Shown: positions 22,648-34,731 of the stretch, piece by piece
Layout of the letters: each line of letters begins with the position of its first letter
How positions within the stretch are numbered: the first letter of the stretch is position 1
Assembly: GCA_025331435.1 (NCBI GenBank)
Contig: JAIWNI010000033.1
Location: 62,001-126,000 of the forward strand
Length of the DNA: 64,000 nt
From: Choanephora cucurbitarum
Lineage: Eukaryota; Mucoromycota; Mucoromycetes; Mucorales; Choanephoraceae
Direction of reading: 5' to 3'
Made by a program: the position numbers and the translations under genes
The notes under the pieces: generated by a model
Told to the model about the DNA's origin: nothing
Seen by the model: the letters and a program-made list of their open reading frames with translations, nothing else
The model's database searches: none

Positions 22648-24852
22648 ATGGATTTATTACCTACAGCTTTGCATAATTCACGCTGTATTCTTCATGTTGA
22701 TCTTGGTAAGAGAAGGAGAAGTATAAACAAAGCTTACGTTATCAACTGTTTGTTTGTCAGACTGCTTTTATGTTCAAGTTGGTAAGATCGCTTGCCTTTA
22801 TGAGATCACCCTAAAGTTAATCTCAGTACAGAACAAGTGCGTTTAGGCATTCCACCTGAAGTACCTGCTGCAGTGCAACAATGGCATGGACTGATTGCAG
22901 GTAAAAAAAAAATAAACACTTTTAAGAAATAAAACAAGGCTGACAAGCGATGCATAGTCAATTATGCTGCGAGAAAATCGGGTATCAAAAGAATGACGAA
23001 TGTGACAGAAGCCAAAAAGTTATGTCCAAATATCCGATTGTTGCATGTAGCCACTTATGGGCCTGGTGACAAAGAACCTAAATACCACAAGAACCCAGAT
23101 CGAAACACACACAAAGTATCGCTCGATGCCTATCGGGAGGCCTCTCGAGAGATCTTCAAGATCTTTCATAAGCATTGTGATGTCATTCGTAAAGTAGGTA
23201 CTGATGAAGGCTTTATGGATGTCACAAAGACAGTGAACCAGCGTCTTCGAGAGAGATACATAGATCGTATGCCGGAACTGTTGGACAAGATGGATCAAGA
23301 AGTGTGCGGAGTTGAAGTGCCTTGGGATCAGTTGGGTGTCACTATAGAATCTCAGGAGGAAGAGCAACGACGACTTGAAGGCCATGAACAGGTTTGGTCT
23401 AGTACAACATGGAAAGATCTTCAGCTTGCATTAGGAGCAGAGTTAGCTGCAGAGATTCGAAATGAAATATATGATACATTGAAATATACATGTTCAGCAG
23501 GTAACGTGTTTCTCTTGAGATCTTTTTTTTTTTTATCAGAAAACTGATGCCTAGTATTTCCGCAAATAAGGGATAGCCCATAACAAGACATTAGCTAAAT
23601 TAGGTTCGAGTCAGAATAAGCCAAATAAGCAGGTATTTAATGCAAGCCGCTTTCTTTTGTATATGATAGCGTAGATAACCAAGTATGTCATTCAAGACTG
23701 TTTTACGAGATATAGCAAGGCTAGATTTTATGCGTGATATTCCCTTTCAGAAAATCAGAAATCTGGGAGGCAAGTTAGGGAGTGAGATAGGCTCTGATCT
23801 AGAGGCAGAAAAGACAAGCGAGCTTTGGAGTTATAGTGTAGAAGAACTTCAGAATAGGTTTGGACCTTCTACAGGGTTACATATCTATAACATATGTCGT
23901 GGTATTGATCATGAAGAAGGTAAGTGAATGACCATAACACATCAAAGAATAAAGACTGACATACAATCCACTTCAAGTCATACCTTCCAAACCACCTCAA
24001 TCTTTGATGGCATCCAAATCATTTAGACCGCCTCTCACCAATATAAAGGAAGTAGAGCCTTGGTTCTCTATCTTGGCAGTCGAACTTCACAATCGAATCA
24101 CTCGCGTTAATGAAGAATTTAACATGTGGCCGACAAACATCAATGTAAAGAAGAATTCTACTTGAAAATAGCTTTTATGATTAGCTAACAGGCTCAATTG
24201 AAGATTAGGTATGATAACGAAGGCCATAGAAACTATAGATCTAAGACAATGGGTTCAATTCATAAGGATGACATGAAATCCCATGGTAAGTTCAGAACAA
24301 AACGAGAGCATTTTCTAGAGTTTGAACAAGTCTATTTGAAAACTAGAAAGTCTTGCGAAAAAGGCAAGTGTCTTGTTTAATTCATTGAATGATACATATC
24401 CTTGCTATGGTCTTGACTTGTGTGCCTATGGTCTTGCGCCTGATGAATCATCGAAATCGCACACGCTGAATCGATTCTTTATTAAATCAGATAAGACCAT
24501 CAGTGCCCATCATGCCAACGGTCTCGAACATGCTATGCTAACGAATTCTACAACCACTACAAGCAAACAGCAAAAGGTGAAAAAGAACCTATTTCATTTT
24601 TACATGGACAAGACATCCTCCCATCAAGATGAAGCACTGTTTGTCTGTGATAAATGTCAACAGAAAGTGCCTACCAATCATGCTGCAGAACATGCCGATT
24701 ACCACTTTGCATTAGAACTCTCTTTGAAAGAAAGAGAGCAGCAAAGACACCCGACACAAGACAAAAAGAGAAAGTCAACTGTGACTGATCAAGAAAAGCA
24801 AGAGAAAAAACCAAAGAAATCTTTGTTTTTCCAACCAAGGTCATCTTCATAA
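22648..24852 (+). CDS. RAD30: DNA polymerase eta (Y-family translesion polymerase)
   Basis: Bypasses UV photoproducts during replication. Nine exons (22648-22705, 22761-22781, 22832-22900, 22958-23500, 23571-23632, 23697-23919, 23978-24144, 24192-24285, 24347-24852) give 580 residues with consistent phases. The catalytic core contains HVDLDCFYVQVEQ, VNYAARKSGIKRM, EAKKLCPNIRLLHVATYG, HKVSLDAYREAS, and TDEGFMD carrying the second acidic pair. A palm/finger-to-little-finger region has IPFQKIRNLGGKLG. The C-terminus has a UBZ-type finger near 511-535 (C-x2-C and H-x3-H: CDKC, HAAEH/HADYH) for ubiquitinated PCNA. PIP-like motifs include HTLNRFFIK and the terminal KKSLFFQP. The usual family Ser before DE is Thr. 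The stop lies 11 bp from the stop of the opposing membrane-protein gene. Confidence 0.95.
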
Positions 24853-24863
24853 ACATTTTTTTT

Positions 24864-26303
24864 TTATTTTTTTGTCAAAGATCTTTTGCTACTATGGGAT
24901 TCTTGAATGCTCATTGTTTCCTCTTCGTCTTCGTGTGACATTCTTACTGTTTCTCGGGGTACATAGGCTGTGTTGTTTGAGATGGACACATGTTGATTGT
25001 CTTTAAAACTCTTAAAATGAGTGTCTTTATCGTACGAATCCCGTAAGAGATTAGGGTCTGTACGATTAGCACTTGAATTATTAGTGTCAAGTTCCTTTGA
25101 TGCCTTTGGTGCAGAATTAGAAGTAACCTAATGCATGGAAAGAGCGTTATTTTTCAGTTTCTTTTTTTTTTTTATTTTCGTTCTTACCCAATGAACCGTG
25201 ACAACATTAATAGTAACATCGACTGTACAACAAGTAAGACAAAGTACACCTCTTTCCCGTCCATTCAGGATGGCTAAGGTCAATACATTGGCTAAAGAGA
25301 CCAGCAGGGAAACGATAGAGGCCAACAAAGTTCTTCTGGCCACATTTCGAAGACGAGATGTCTTCCAATCTGTTCTTACGCCTTCCCCGGAATGCATCAA
25401 TGGTTTCACAAATAAGATTGTCATGTAGAAATTAAAAGCCTATTGAATTGTAAGCAAGAGCTTTTCTCTCTTTTTTTCTTGAAATGTATCTTACAAAATC
25501 ATACACCTGTTAAAAGTGGTGTTAATTAGTTGCACATCTTATGTTTTTCCTAAAAAGAGTTACTTACAATTAGAGGAATACTAGCAATAGGTTTTAGTCC
25601 AATGATACAGGTACCATCTGCTTGTAATTCTGCAACATGGAATACAATCTTTGTATAGAGATGATGTAAGTGAAACTGAGCTGTCTCTGTCTTTTTCTTT
25701 TTTTTTTACCATTAAAGTAAAGATGGCTATATAGGGTGTCAACAAAAAGCAATGAAACCGATATGATTTAGTGTTCCATCGTGATTGCCTTGAAGGAGAT
25801 ACAACCCATACTTTTTCAATAAGCCTAGCTTTGCAAAGCGCAAAAAAAAAAGAATACAATGAGTTAGTTAAGCCTTTTTTTTTTCTATAATCAGCTTCTT
25901 TTTTGTTTTCTCAAAAAAGAAAAATTACCAGCAATAAATCATGATCTTCGTTCCAGAATAAAAGATATCACAAATCAATTCAGATAGTAGACATGATGTG
26001 AAATTGCCTAAGTAGTGTTAGCAAACAAACAAAGCACTTTTCAGGTATCTATTTACCATTATTAGTGAACACAAATAAAGTGCTACAGACAGTAAATGCC
26101 CATGACAAGACATAGAGTAACAAGACAAGCCAACGAGAATACGATAGATATCTGAATTGAACATTGAATGTCTTGATGCCGAACAATGCTGACATGACAG
26201 TAATAGAAACTAGTGACACTATTTTAGATGCCAGTTCGCCTCCATCTGGTTGTGTGGTTCTAACGAATCGAGTTGGATCAAACACTGTTGCATAATCACT
26301 CAT
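24864..26303 (-). CDS. Seven-pass membrane protein of unknown function
   Basis: Seven exons (26303-26057, 26007-25929, 25824-25710, 25648-25568, 25506-25495, 25439-25188, 25127-24864) yield 349 residues. I count seven hydrophobic segments: IVSLVSITVMSALFGI; WLVLLLYVLSWAFTVCSTLFVF; FTSCLLSELICDIFYSGTKI; FHCFLLTPYIAIFTLM; PIASIPLIVYDFAFNFYMTI; TLLASIVSLLVSLANVLTLAIL; GVLCLTCCTVDVTINVVTV. The tail after the last segment is hydrophilic, acidic and Ser-rich, so likely cytoplasmic and phosphorylatable. Exon 5 is a 12-nt microexon encoding VYDF inside segment five. There is no signal peptide. The layout resembles a receptor-like 7TM protein of a fungal family, but I do not recognise a named one; a transporter or structural membrane protein is possible. 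Transcribed toward polymerase eta with almost no gap. Confidence 0.75.
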
Positions 26304-27792
26304 GTTGATAATATAAACTTTGCGAAATAATACAAAAACGAAAAAGAGAGAGGAAGAAAAGGGAAATAGACTGTTATCTGCTAAAAATACATGAACTAGC
26401 GTTGTGCAATATACAAGTATCATACTCACTTTTTTAAGCTTTTTTCCATTGTCTGAGCTACTAAAAGAAATATTACTTTTTTGATAATAAGGTGCGATTC
26501 TCCTGCGGGTTCGATTATTTAGTTAAATTCTCCTGAATAGATGTTGACTTTATATGGAAAATTTGTAACATAATCTCTTCAGACATATTCTCCTTTTTTT
26601 TTGTTGTTGTTGTTGTATTCAGCCTATTCAAATCAGAACCCCACTTTGCGTATTCAATTCAGAAGGTCTTTATAGGAACTTGCCACTTCATTTCGATCAT
26701 TAGAAATAATTCATAGTAGGTTATGCAACAAAAGAGTTGTCCATGGATTTATTCTTGAAATTTACGAGCAAGATATCCTTGGCTATACTTTTCAACAACT
26801 TGCTCTTTTTGTTTTACATGCAAAAAGATAAGTTTTCTTTTTCTAGAGAAATCAACGCAAAAGAGTGAATTTTCCCAAACATGGGGAAAATTAGGAGAAA
26901 AGCCTGCTGTAAATGATTCTAATTGATTTGCGCAAAACGCTTTCAAACTTGTATACAGAAATCATCATCAATACACAGTAGCCTGCTCTCTTTTTGATAG
27001 AACATTGTGTTGAGATGTATATGGGTGATTGATCTAGTAAAGCATGCCTCAGTAGGCTTGAGGGAAGAGTGAGTAGAAATCATTTTCGTTGATTAATTGA
27101 GTCGAACAATTCTCTGCTGTGTATCACTTTCTTGATTGACTTTGTAATTTGGCATTCAAAAGACAAAAGTCAAATATATTTGACCTTTAAAATTGATCTC
27201 CTTTCCTGGAAGAGGGAGAAAAAGAGGGCGAAGGCGTCAGTGATTACTACAGAATTGATTTCAGTTGCATCAATTGAACAATCAAGTCGTCAAGTTCTAT
27301 CAATTTAAACCGTGATGTGACGCCTATCGAAACAAATACATATCTGATCGCTTAGGTGGTTTATCATGATATGTATAATATTACCAAAAGAAGAATGGAA
27401 GAGGCTATTTCTTATTTGCTATTTCGGAACTTGTTGTTAGCTTTTCATCTGTTGAAAGAAGCTTGCATTATAAACAATAACATAGCCTCGATGCTCATGG
27501 AGTTATAAAGCAACACCAAGCCTTATTTTTCGAATTTTTACAATGATACCAAAGAAGAGAGCACTCATTTGAGAGCTATGATGTATGACATCGAAGCAAT
27601 CATAAAATTGTTTTTTTTTCCTGGAAAAATAAATAAAAGCCTAAACGTCAGTGATGTAACGACATTGTTTAGTATTCAAAAGGATTCTTTTTTTTATTTC
27701 CTCCTTTCCCTTCTCTCTATTCTTGCTTTTATTCCCTTTTTTCATCTCTTTCGCTTCTTGATTGCGGATAAAAAAATACGAACAATTGACAG
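26304..27792. other. Divergent promoter region, no gene seen
   Basis: About 1.5 kb between the 7TM gene (leftward) and the F-box-like gene (rightward). AT-rich, with a (TTG)-like run near 26604. A GTTCGATTA string at about 26507 recalls a tRNA T-loop, but no stems pair around it. Confidence 0.5.
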
Positions 27793-28518
27793 ATGAAGCA
27801 AATGAATAAGCTTACATTGGATCGATTACCAGACGAAATTTTGATTGAGATTCTTTCTCAGCCTATCTTATCCTTAAACACACTACAAGTAATACAAAGT
27901 GTATCCAATCGAATGCACTCACTATGCAATTATGTTTTAAGACACAAACGACTTCCAGCAATTTATCTTGACGTTAGTATGGATCAAGAAGGCAAGAGCC
28001 GTGTAACAAGTGTGTTCCAACTCCACCAGCTCAGCTCAGACAATGCGAATTTACATTTCAAACCCTTACGGCCTCATGTATCAAAACGATACTACACAGA
28101 CAAAGCAGCTCCTGTCATTCGGCTGGTTCGTATGACAGACACTTACATGCAAAGTAAAGCTACTTCTACCCATCAATCTTATTATGGTTCTTCGGACTCT
28201 CTAAACGAAAAGCTGCAACCAAAGGAGGTCAATCATGTAAAGAAAAAGAAGCGCCGAACAAAAGGTGTAGAACTCAATGCTCAAAGAAATGGGATCTACA
28301 ACGTAAAGAAATCAACAGGCTTCCTCTTCTGTAAGAAACCCTGTTTCAATCTGAATTACGAGATCAGTCGTAGGCAACAAAATGAATACTATGCTTCTGC
28401 TCTAGGGATATCAGTGTCCTCTGACTATCTGATAAAACAAGTATTGGACGATAGCCATAAACATCCTACCAAATCAAAACTCTGTAGAATAACTGATTTT
28501 ATAAAGCGATGCTTTTAG
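27793..28518 (+). CDS. F-box-like protein
   Basis: Single-exon 241-residue protein. The N-terminus LTLDRLPDEILIEILSQPILSLNTLQVIQSVSNRMHSLC fits the F-box consensus (L-P-x-E-I/L-L-x-x-I-L, then a helix with V-S-x-x-x-x-x-L), the Skp1-binding element of SCF ubiquitin ligases. The rest is basic and Ser-rich with a KKKKRR cluster near the middle and shows no leucine-rich repeats or WD40 blades, so the substrate-binding part is unidentified. A second ATG nine bases downstream (MNKLTL) could equally be the start. A leader of T-rich sequence precedes it. The alternative is a degenerate F-box relic, but the frame is intact over its whole length. Confidence 0.65.
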   Translation: MKQMNKLTLDRLPDEILIEILSQPILSLNTLQVIQSVSNRMHSLCNYVLRHKRLPAIYLDVSMDQEGKSRVTSVFQLHQLSSDNANLHFKPLRPHVSKRYYTDKAAPVIRLVRMTDTYMQSKATSTHQSYYGSSDSLNEKLQPKEVNHVKKKKRRTKGVELNAQRNGIYNVKKSTGFLFCKKPCFNLNYEISRRQQNEYYASALGISVSSDYLIKQVLDDSHKHPTKSKLCRITDFIKRCF

Positions 28519-28842
28519 AGTAGCTTATATTTCAATGTGGACGAACCTATCTAGACGCACTAAACTACAGCTACGCATTTAGCGAAAGGATTATTAGTTC
28601 CTTTATCAGTTGGCAACGCTGTTCTTTATTACAAAAAGCTCTTATACTGACAATCACTCACTTCTTTCAGGAGCTTGATTTGGAATTAAAATAAACTGAC
28701 TGTACAGGTTTCCTTCTCTGTAGACTCTGTGTCTCCAATGGAAATGTCACTGTGTTCTTTTTTTTATATATATATTATTTGTTCTTTTTTCTCTTATAGA
28801 ACACACTTTTTATTTTATTTTCATTTTGTCTTACCTTGTGCC
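28519..28842. other. Short intergenic region
   Basis: 324 bases between the F-box-like gene and the hydrolase, both on the plus strand; it holds the hydrolase promoter. TATATATATATTATT at about 28766-28780 is the only TATA-like element, about 65 bases before the ATG. Confidence 0.4.
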
Positions 28843-30210
28843 ATGAGCACATCTTTATCTTTGATCACTCTGCAGAGTTCTCATTCAACGCCATTGCCTT
28901 CGTCACATCATAGGCCAATGGTCCTTAAACTGCCTTCTCAACACGCATCTACTTCTCCAGAACTTAATCCAATCTTTGATCGTGTACCAAAAGGGCCAAG
29001 AGGAGTACCCCGACTTGATGTCTTGAGAGAATCTCGGCTTCATCAGACATTTCAGTATAAAGCGCCTTCTCATGCTCGACTGAGATCTCATCGTGTAGGT
29101 TATGCTACATATGGACCTATTGAAGGACAGCCTGTGTTTGTTATTGGTGGCTACGGATGCACACGTATGGTGGGCATTATGTTTGAAGATCTTGCATATC
29201 GATATCAATTACGGATGATTTGGCCTGAACGTCCTGGGTAAGGCGTCAAAATAAGAAATCTATCTCTTTTTGCTTATTTCTCTCTTTTATTTAACAGCTA
29301 TGGATTAAGCGAGGAATGCAATTCACAACGTATGACAGCACTTGAATGGGCAGATGTGATTATACAATTATCAGATCATTTAGGCATACGACAATTCAAC
29401 ATTATTGCTCAGTCTGTGGGAACTGTGTTCGCCTTGGCTGTAGCTCATCGATACCCAAAACGAGTTTTAGGACCTATCTTTCTCATTTCACCTTGGGTCT
29501 CGACACAATTAGCGGGCACATTTAAATGGACACGCCGGCTACCTGCACCTCTGGTAGCCAAAACAGTTTCATTAGCGTTGGATGTGATGTGGATGTTTAG
29601 CAGGCCTAGCAATCAACCAAGCACAACTTCCACTCGATCCTCCTTTGAAAATGAAAAGCAACAATATGATACCCAATTCCTGTCTCCACATATCCTTAAG
29701 ACTAATACCAAATCCACAAATAATCTAACACATGATCCGAAGAAGCCAAGGCGCACATTAATTGCCTTAGAAGAAGACGAACTACTAGCCTCTCTCGAAG
29801 ATGAAGATCATGACTTGGAGACAGATTTTCCAACCGATAGACCACTTCGGCATTTTGTTCGTCCCAAACATTTGTCGTTATATTTAGCCATGAATAATCA
29901 TCGACTGTCTGAGAATTATAGTCAAGGCCAGCTATGTGATGTTATGGTGGCCCTCGAAAAATATCATTTATTTGGCTTTAATTATTCAGATGTTAAAATC
30001 GCTGTTTCAGCTGTTTGGGGAGATAAAGATGGACTTATACCTGCTAAAGTGATTGATATCTTGGCGAATAGTTTTCATGATGTACGGCTCAAAATACTAG
30101 AGAGTGAAGGCCATGATTTAGTATGGAAAGAAGGTGTCATGGAATGGGCTATACGAGGTGTTGCTGAATCACGAAAAAAACTATCGAGAATAAAATCCGT
30201 TGTAAACTGA
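28843..30210 (+). CDS. Alpha/beta-hydrolase fold protein
   Basis: Two exons (28843-29237, 29298-30210), 435 residues. After a Ser/Pro-rich leader, the fold begins at VGYATYGPIEGQPVFVIGGYGCTRM. The nucleophile elbow is NIIAQSVGTVFALAVAHRYP: Ser in A-Q-S-V-G, so the usual first Gly is Ala. The acid is probably Asp in VWGDKDGLIP and the base His in SEGHDLVW. Between strands 6 and 7 there is a long polar insertion of about 100 residues (Ser/Thr/Asn, then acidic EEDELLASLEDEDHDLE), which makes the protein longer than typical members. No signal peptide or membrane anchor is evident, so it is probably cytosolic. Substrate unknown; esterase, epoxide hydrolase and haloperoxidase-like members share this fold. 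Confidence 0.75.
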
Positions 30211-33200
30211 CTAATTGAAGATGATGTGTGAGTAGAGTCATAAAGAAAAAAGAAAAGCTTATGTAAAAGCAATCAGAACAAAAACTTTGAATGCATTTCT
30301 CTTTGAGATCATATTCGCCTTTTTAGTGTTCATCATTTTGCTTTATTGATTATAAGCAGAAGAGAAAAAGAAAAAAGACACACGCTAATCATAATAAAGG
30401 GAAGTGAATAGAACACAAGCCTAATTCTGATGTTTTCGATTTCGGATTGAAAACTACATTATTGATTGGCTTACATATTACTTTAAATTCAAGCCGAAAA
30501 GGGTTTTGTCGTCAATAATCATAAACATTAGAATGAAACAGGCAGGTTATAATCATTCTCTTGTTATAAATAACGGGTCTTTTTTCTTTGCCTCTCCAAC
30601 TACAAAGGGTTCTTTCAATCGCACGCTTTCTCATTATTTCTCAGATGTCTGTTCTAATTTAAATAGTCCTTCATGTATATCTTTCTCTTTCTTTGAAGGA
30701 GAAAGGTATTCGGAGTATCCTCGAACTGTGCTTTTCTGCATTTCTTCTTCAACGAAAACAAAAGAACGGCAAAAGCAACTTGAAAGAACACACTTTGTAT
30801 CATAAACAAAAGGAAAAAAAAAAAGAAAAAAAGTACGCGTTCATCTACTCCTTTCAAAATTACACTGCATGACTGCTTTAAATTCCCTAACGCCCAATCA
30901 GGGGCAAGCGTATTTCGCAAGTACTTCTCCATTGCTATACATATGTGAGGAGGGGGGGGGGGCTCGAGGGTAAACTCCATGCCCTCAAAAAGTAATAACC
31001 AGCTAGGGTATTGCCCAAGAGCATATCAGAATCTGAGCGAGAAAAGAGACACTGTTTTGCTGCCAGATATACTTGTAAAATGAAATGAAATACATCGTTC
31101 GCAAATACGACACTCAGAATAATCCAGCCGATTTGATTGTTGTTAGTCACCCCAAAATGAACGGACTACCTTCAGGAGATGCAAATGATATTGCTCAGAC
31201 TATGGTATTGAATAAAAATAAGACAAGACTTAACCAATCTCTTACAAAATGATTAATTATCATACATAATGCTAATTTATCTGTAAAAAGGAGCTCTATA
31301 TTGAACTTTCAAATTCCAGGCTGGTTTTTTAGACAGTTTCTTTTTCAGGAATGGTTCCTTCACTTCTTCTGGTAGACAAGTTATTTCAAAGCACAATGAT
31401 TTGTTTAGTCATTAAAGTCATGCTCACCATAGGTTGTTCAAAATTATATGTAACGACACTTAGTGCTAGACTGAGGTGTACGACCGTTCTTATTGATATA
31501 TATTGATAGTTTGTCTGATCGACTCATAGGCTTCCTGAGTTCTGAAGAATACTTTCACGAACAATGGATATTTGTCTTTGTTCTGTCAAATGACACAACA
31601 AAGAATGGTTGTAGAGGCCAAATCAGATAGTAGTCAAGTGTTGCCATTTAGTCAACTACAAGAATCTACAGTCCAGTCCAAGTGACACAATATGAGCTGA
31701 ATATAGGTTCAAACATCTTCGGCTTGTTCGTTATGCGAATTTTGTACAGGTCATCTAGAAGAGAAAGGCTGCACGTTTTCTTTGAATTGAAACAGCGAAT
31801 GTATTGTTGTCTAACTTTTCTTTTTAGGTTGATGGTAAAATTTGATAGATTAAATATTTGGAAGGAAAGTAGCGCAAGAACCTTAATCTTACTTTCGCTT
31901 CAAAACTTGAGTATTGTTAAAGCTAACATGGCTCTCTAAAAAATTAATGAGCAAATGCAAGTGCAAGTGTAATTAATAGCTTATCCATATTTTGATACAT
32001 TTAAGACTTCTAAAACAAAATTACAACAGAATCCTGTTATGTCTTTTCTGTCTCCGAAGTAAATGAAGCGACAGTTTCGTATGTTACTTGACCCTGTTCT
32101 GCACCGCTTGTTTGTACAACACAGTATATCATGTATTTCAGTGTCCTCACTAGTAAGCTTTCTCTAGACATTTACAGAGAGTGTGTCACTTTTAACTGCG
32201 GAGCGTATAGAATTACTTTGCGAATAGTAGCAAATATTAGATCTTTGTCATATAAAAAGAGATGTCATATTGAACGCGATTCATGCTTTCTTCTTAGTCT
32301 CTGGCTCTCAAACACATTCGCATATAATAGATCTAAAAAAAAAAAGTCTATATATAGATATAAACGCTAAATAATCATAGTGTATGATGAACTGATGAAA
32401 GCGCTACCGATAGCTGCTACCTCGGCTGAAATGAATAGGGCTAACGATCTTATTGATCTGCTTTCACGAACAAGCAAGTAGGTACGCAAGATGGACAAAC
32501 AAACGTTATTGGGGGGGTCATAAAAATTAATGCTTCTGGTTGATGGAGAGCAATATATCTTCAATTTCATATCGAATGTACAAATTATATATTATTTTTA
32601 GCAGGACTATCTTCAAATCGAATTTACAAAATGCTAATCAAATACTTTCCTAAACTTTATTTTTGCTTAATATGCAATACGCTTTGTATAACTGTGACCA
32701 TATCAAGGATATAGTGGTCAATTATAGACATGAGTTTTTGTTTTATTAAACAGCAACTCAGTCTAATTGTAACGTTCTCTTTGATCTGTTGTTCTATTTT
32801 CCCGAGCCGCAAAGCAGCCTATCAACTTGACAGCAATGATTTTGTCACAAGAGGCTATAGGCTGTCTTTTACATGAACCCAATTTAACAATTCGCCTAAT
32901 GGTAAAATATAAGAACTAAGATTTCTTTTCGAATATCATGCATGATTTGGCTCTTTATTTAGCTCAAGGTTTGTGTAAACATCGTGTCTATTTTCTAGCA
33001 TATTTGACAAGAATACAAGAAAGCTTTCTTGTGTATTGATCAAAGTAACATTTTGGTGTCAGTGCGATAGTACAAACTTTAGTTTAGAAACTATTTGCCT
33101 GTTTTATACATCCTTCGCTTACGGTAGCCAACGTTTCTCTATTTCAAGTCCAGAATACAAGGTGCCTGCATCTTGTCAGTAGGACATGTCTCAAAAAGAA

Positions 33201-34105
33201 AGAAACACTGAGTGACGGAATAGGCTCTTCCATGTGCAAATTTTACATACAATTTGCAGCAATAGGTAATACAATTGTTCTTTTAAATACCAGTTTCCCT
33301 CATTTTTGGCAACTACACAAGTGTACAGAAACACAATGAAAAGAAAAAAAAAAGGGATTCAGCTTCAGTAAGTTTGAATGAAGAAAGTAATGGTTTTTTT
33401 TATATTGATCATGGTCAAATGAAAAAGGAAAGACTACACACAAAACCTGGAGTCGACTGACAATGATGGATTCGGTATGGCCTTTATGACCGTTTGTGAA
33501 GCAAATACATCTCTAAAGATGAATTGAAGTTAGGCCAGAAAAACATTTCAGTAAAAATCTTTGCTTATTTGAACAATCAAATTAGCATATGGGAATGTGT
33601 TTGGTGATGGCTATACCATAGGAAAATTCGGAGCTTTTTGCAGTATGTAGAAGCCAGATGAAGTCTTCATCAGTCAGCAAGAAGAAGCAATAACCAACAA
33701 AGCTAAAGAACTAGATGATGACTGTGTAAGCATATTTGTTGCTTTTTTAAGGTGGAAATTAAGTTATATACTAGAACACTCTGTGTTATATATCGATAAA
33801 CCTATTTGTTGAATGTCAAGCTGAAGATAGTAAGATCAATGATCAATTGAGATGAAGGAGAATACATGCATCTTGCTACTTGTTTTTACTACTATAAGCA
33901 CTAAAAAGAGAAATGCATCTGGTAAGCAAAATATAACAATTGTGTCTTACATAAAACACATTTTGCTTCTCTGTCTCAATCCAACATAACCATCCCATCC
34001 AGATTGGTTCAAGGCATTGTTATAGCAGGTATAACACATATAATCGTCTCTTCACTACTATCATATTAGATGGTCTACTTTAATGTTATGAAGTTACAAA
34101 TAAAA

Positions 34106-34200
34106 TCAGTAGTTAGTAGGACCACCATTTGCATCTATAACTGCTTGGCATCTACTATCTGATAGATCGTTTGATTGACAACATGTCCAGTAGTTATGCA
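34106..34200 (-). mobile_element. Tc1/mariner transposase C-terminal relic
   Basis: On the minus strand the last ~30 codons before a TGA at 34108-34106 read ...DSRCQAVIDANGGPTNY. That matches the typical end of Tc1-family transposases (MPRRCQAVIxAxGGxTKY) as I know it. Upstream, where the DDE region and the WPxxSPDLNPIE motif should lie, there is nothing recognisable, so only the 3' tip survives. No terminal inverted repeat could be assigned. Confidence 0.5.
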
Positions 34201-34687
34201 TTGTGGGTTGATTCAACAAGGGAACATATGCGACTATTTAGTCTATTAACAAATTATATATAGATGGATGTAGAAACAAGTTTTTATTCTTTCTTTGGTT
34301 TATATCCGACTAGATAGCATGTTTCTAAGATTATATGATGAGATGTTTAGCTTGACAGAGAGCTTAGGTAAGCCTTGAGAGTTATACATTGGAAATGGCA
34401 GACGGCAGCAAGTGGCCAGTTTTTTTTTTTCTTTCTTGAAGTAAAGTGAACCCAATTCAGTGAGACGCGCTTGTATGAGAGTAAAGCAGGCCGAGAGACA
34501 ATGGACCGTGAAGCAAGCGATAGAGAAGCAGTTTTTTTTTTATTTGGCTTGTAATAGGTTGTTTGCGATTTCTTTTTAGCTCGGCGACCTAAAACGCGTA
34601 CCAGATAGAACAAGAGTAGTAGTGGTAACAGTAGATGAATCGGGTTCAAGTAATAAATCGATAAAAACAAAAAATAAAGATAGAGAA

Positions 34688-34731
34688 GGATAACACTACG
34701 TCTACTCAGCTGAGTGGACGTAGTATTATCC
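34688..34731. repeat. 44-bp near-perfect palindrome
   Basis: Two 22-bp arms meet without a spacer at CTCAG|CTGAG; only two positions mismatch, and in one strand both can be read as wobble pairs. Arms begin GGATAA and end in CAG. No recognised operator matches. Possible explanations are two transposon termini fused head to head or an excision footprint. Confidence 0.9.

Noticed and set aside
26500..26530. GTTCGATTA string resembling a tRNA T-loop
   Set aside because: The bases around it do not form a T-stem, anticodon or acceptor stem.
30506..30805. 99-codon plus-strand frame after the hydrolase
   Set aside because: Serine/phenylalanine-rich translation of T-rich DNA; no motif, no clear leader.
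31507..31600. Minus-strand snippet NKDKYPLFVKVFFRTQEAYESI
   Set aside because: Protein-like, but under 35 codons and soon followed by a stop. Possibly a transposon-derived fragment; not enough to annotate.
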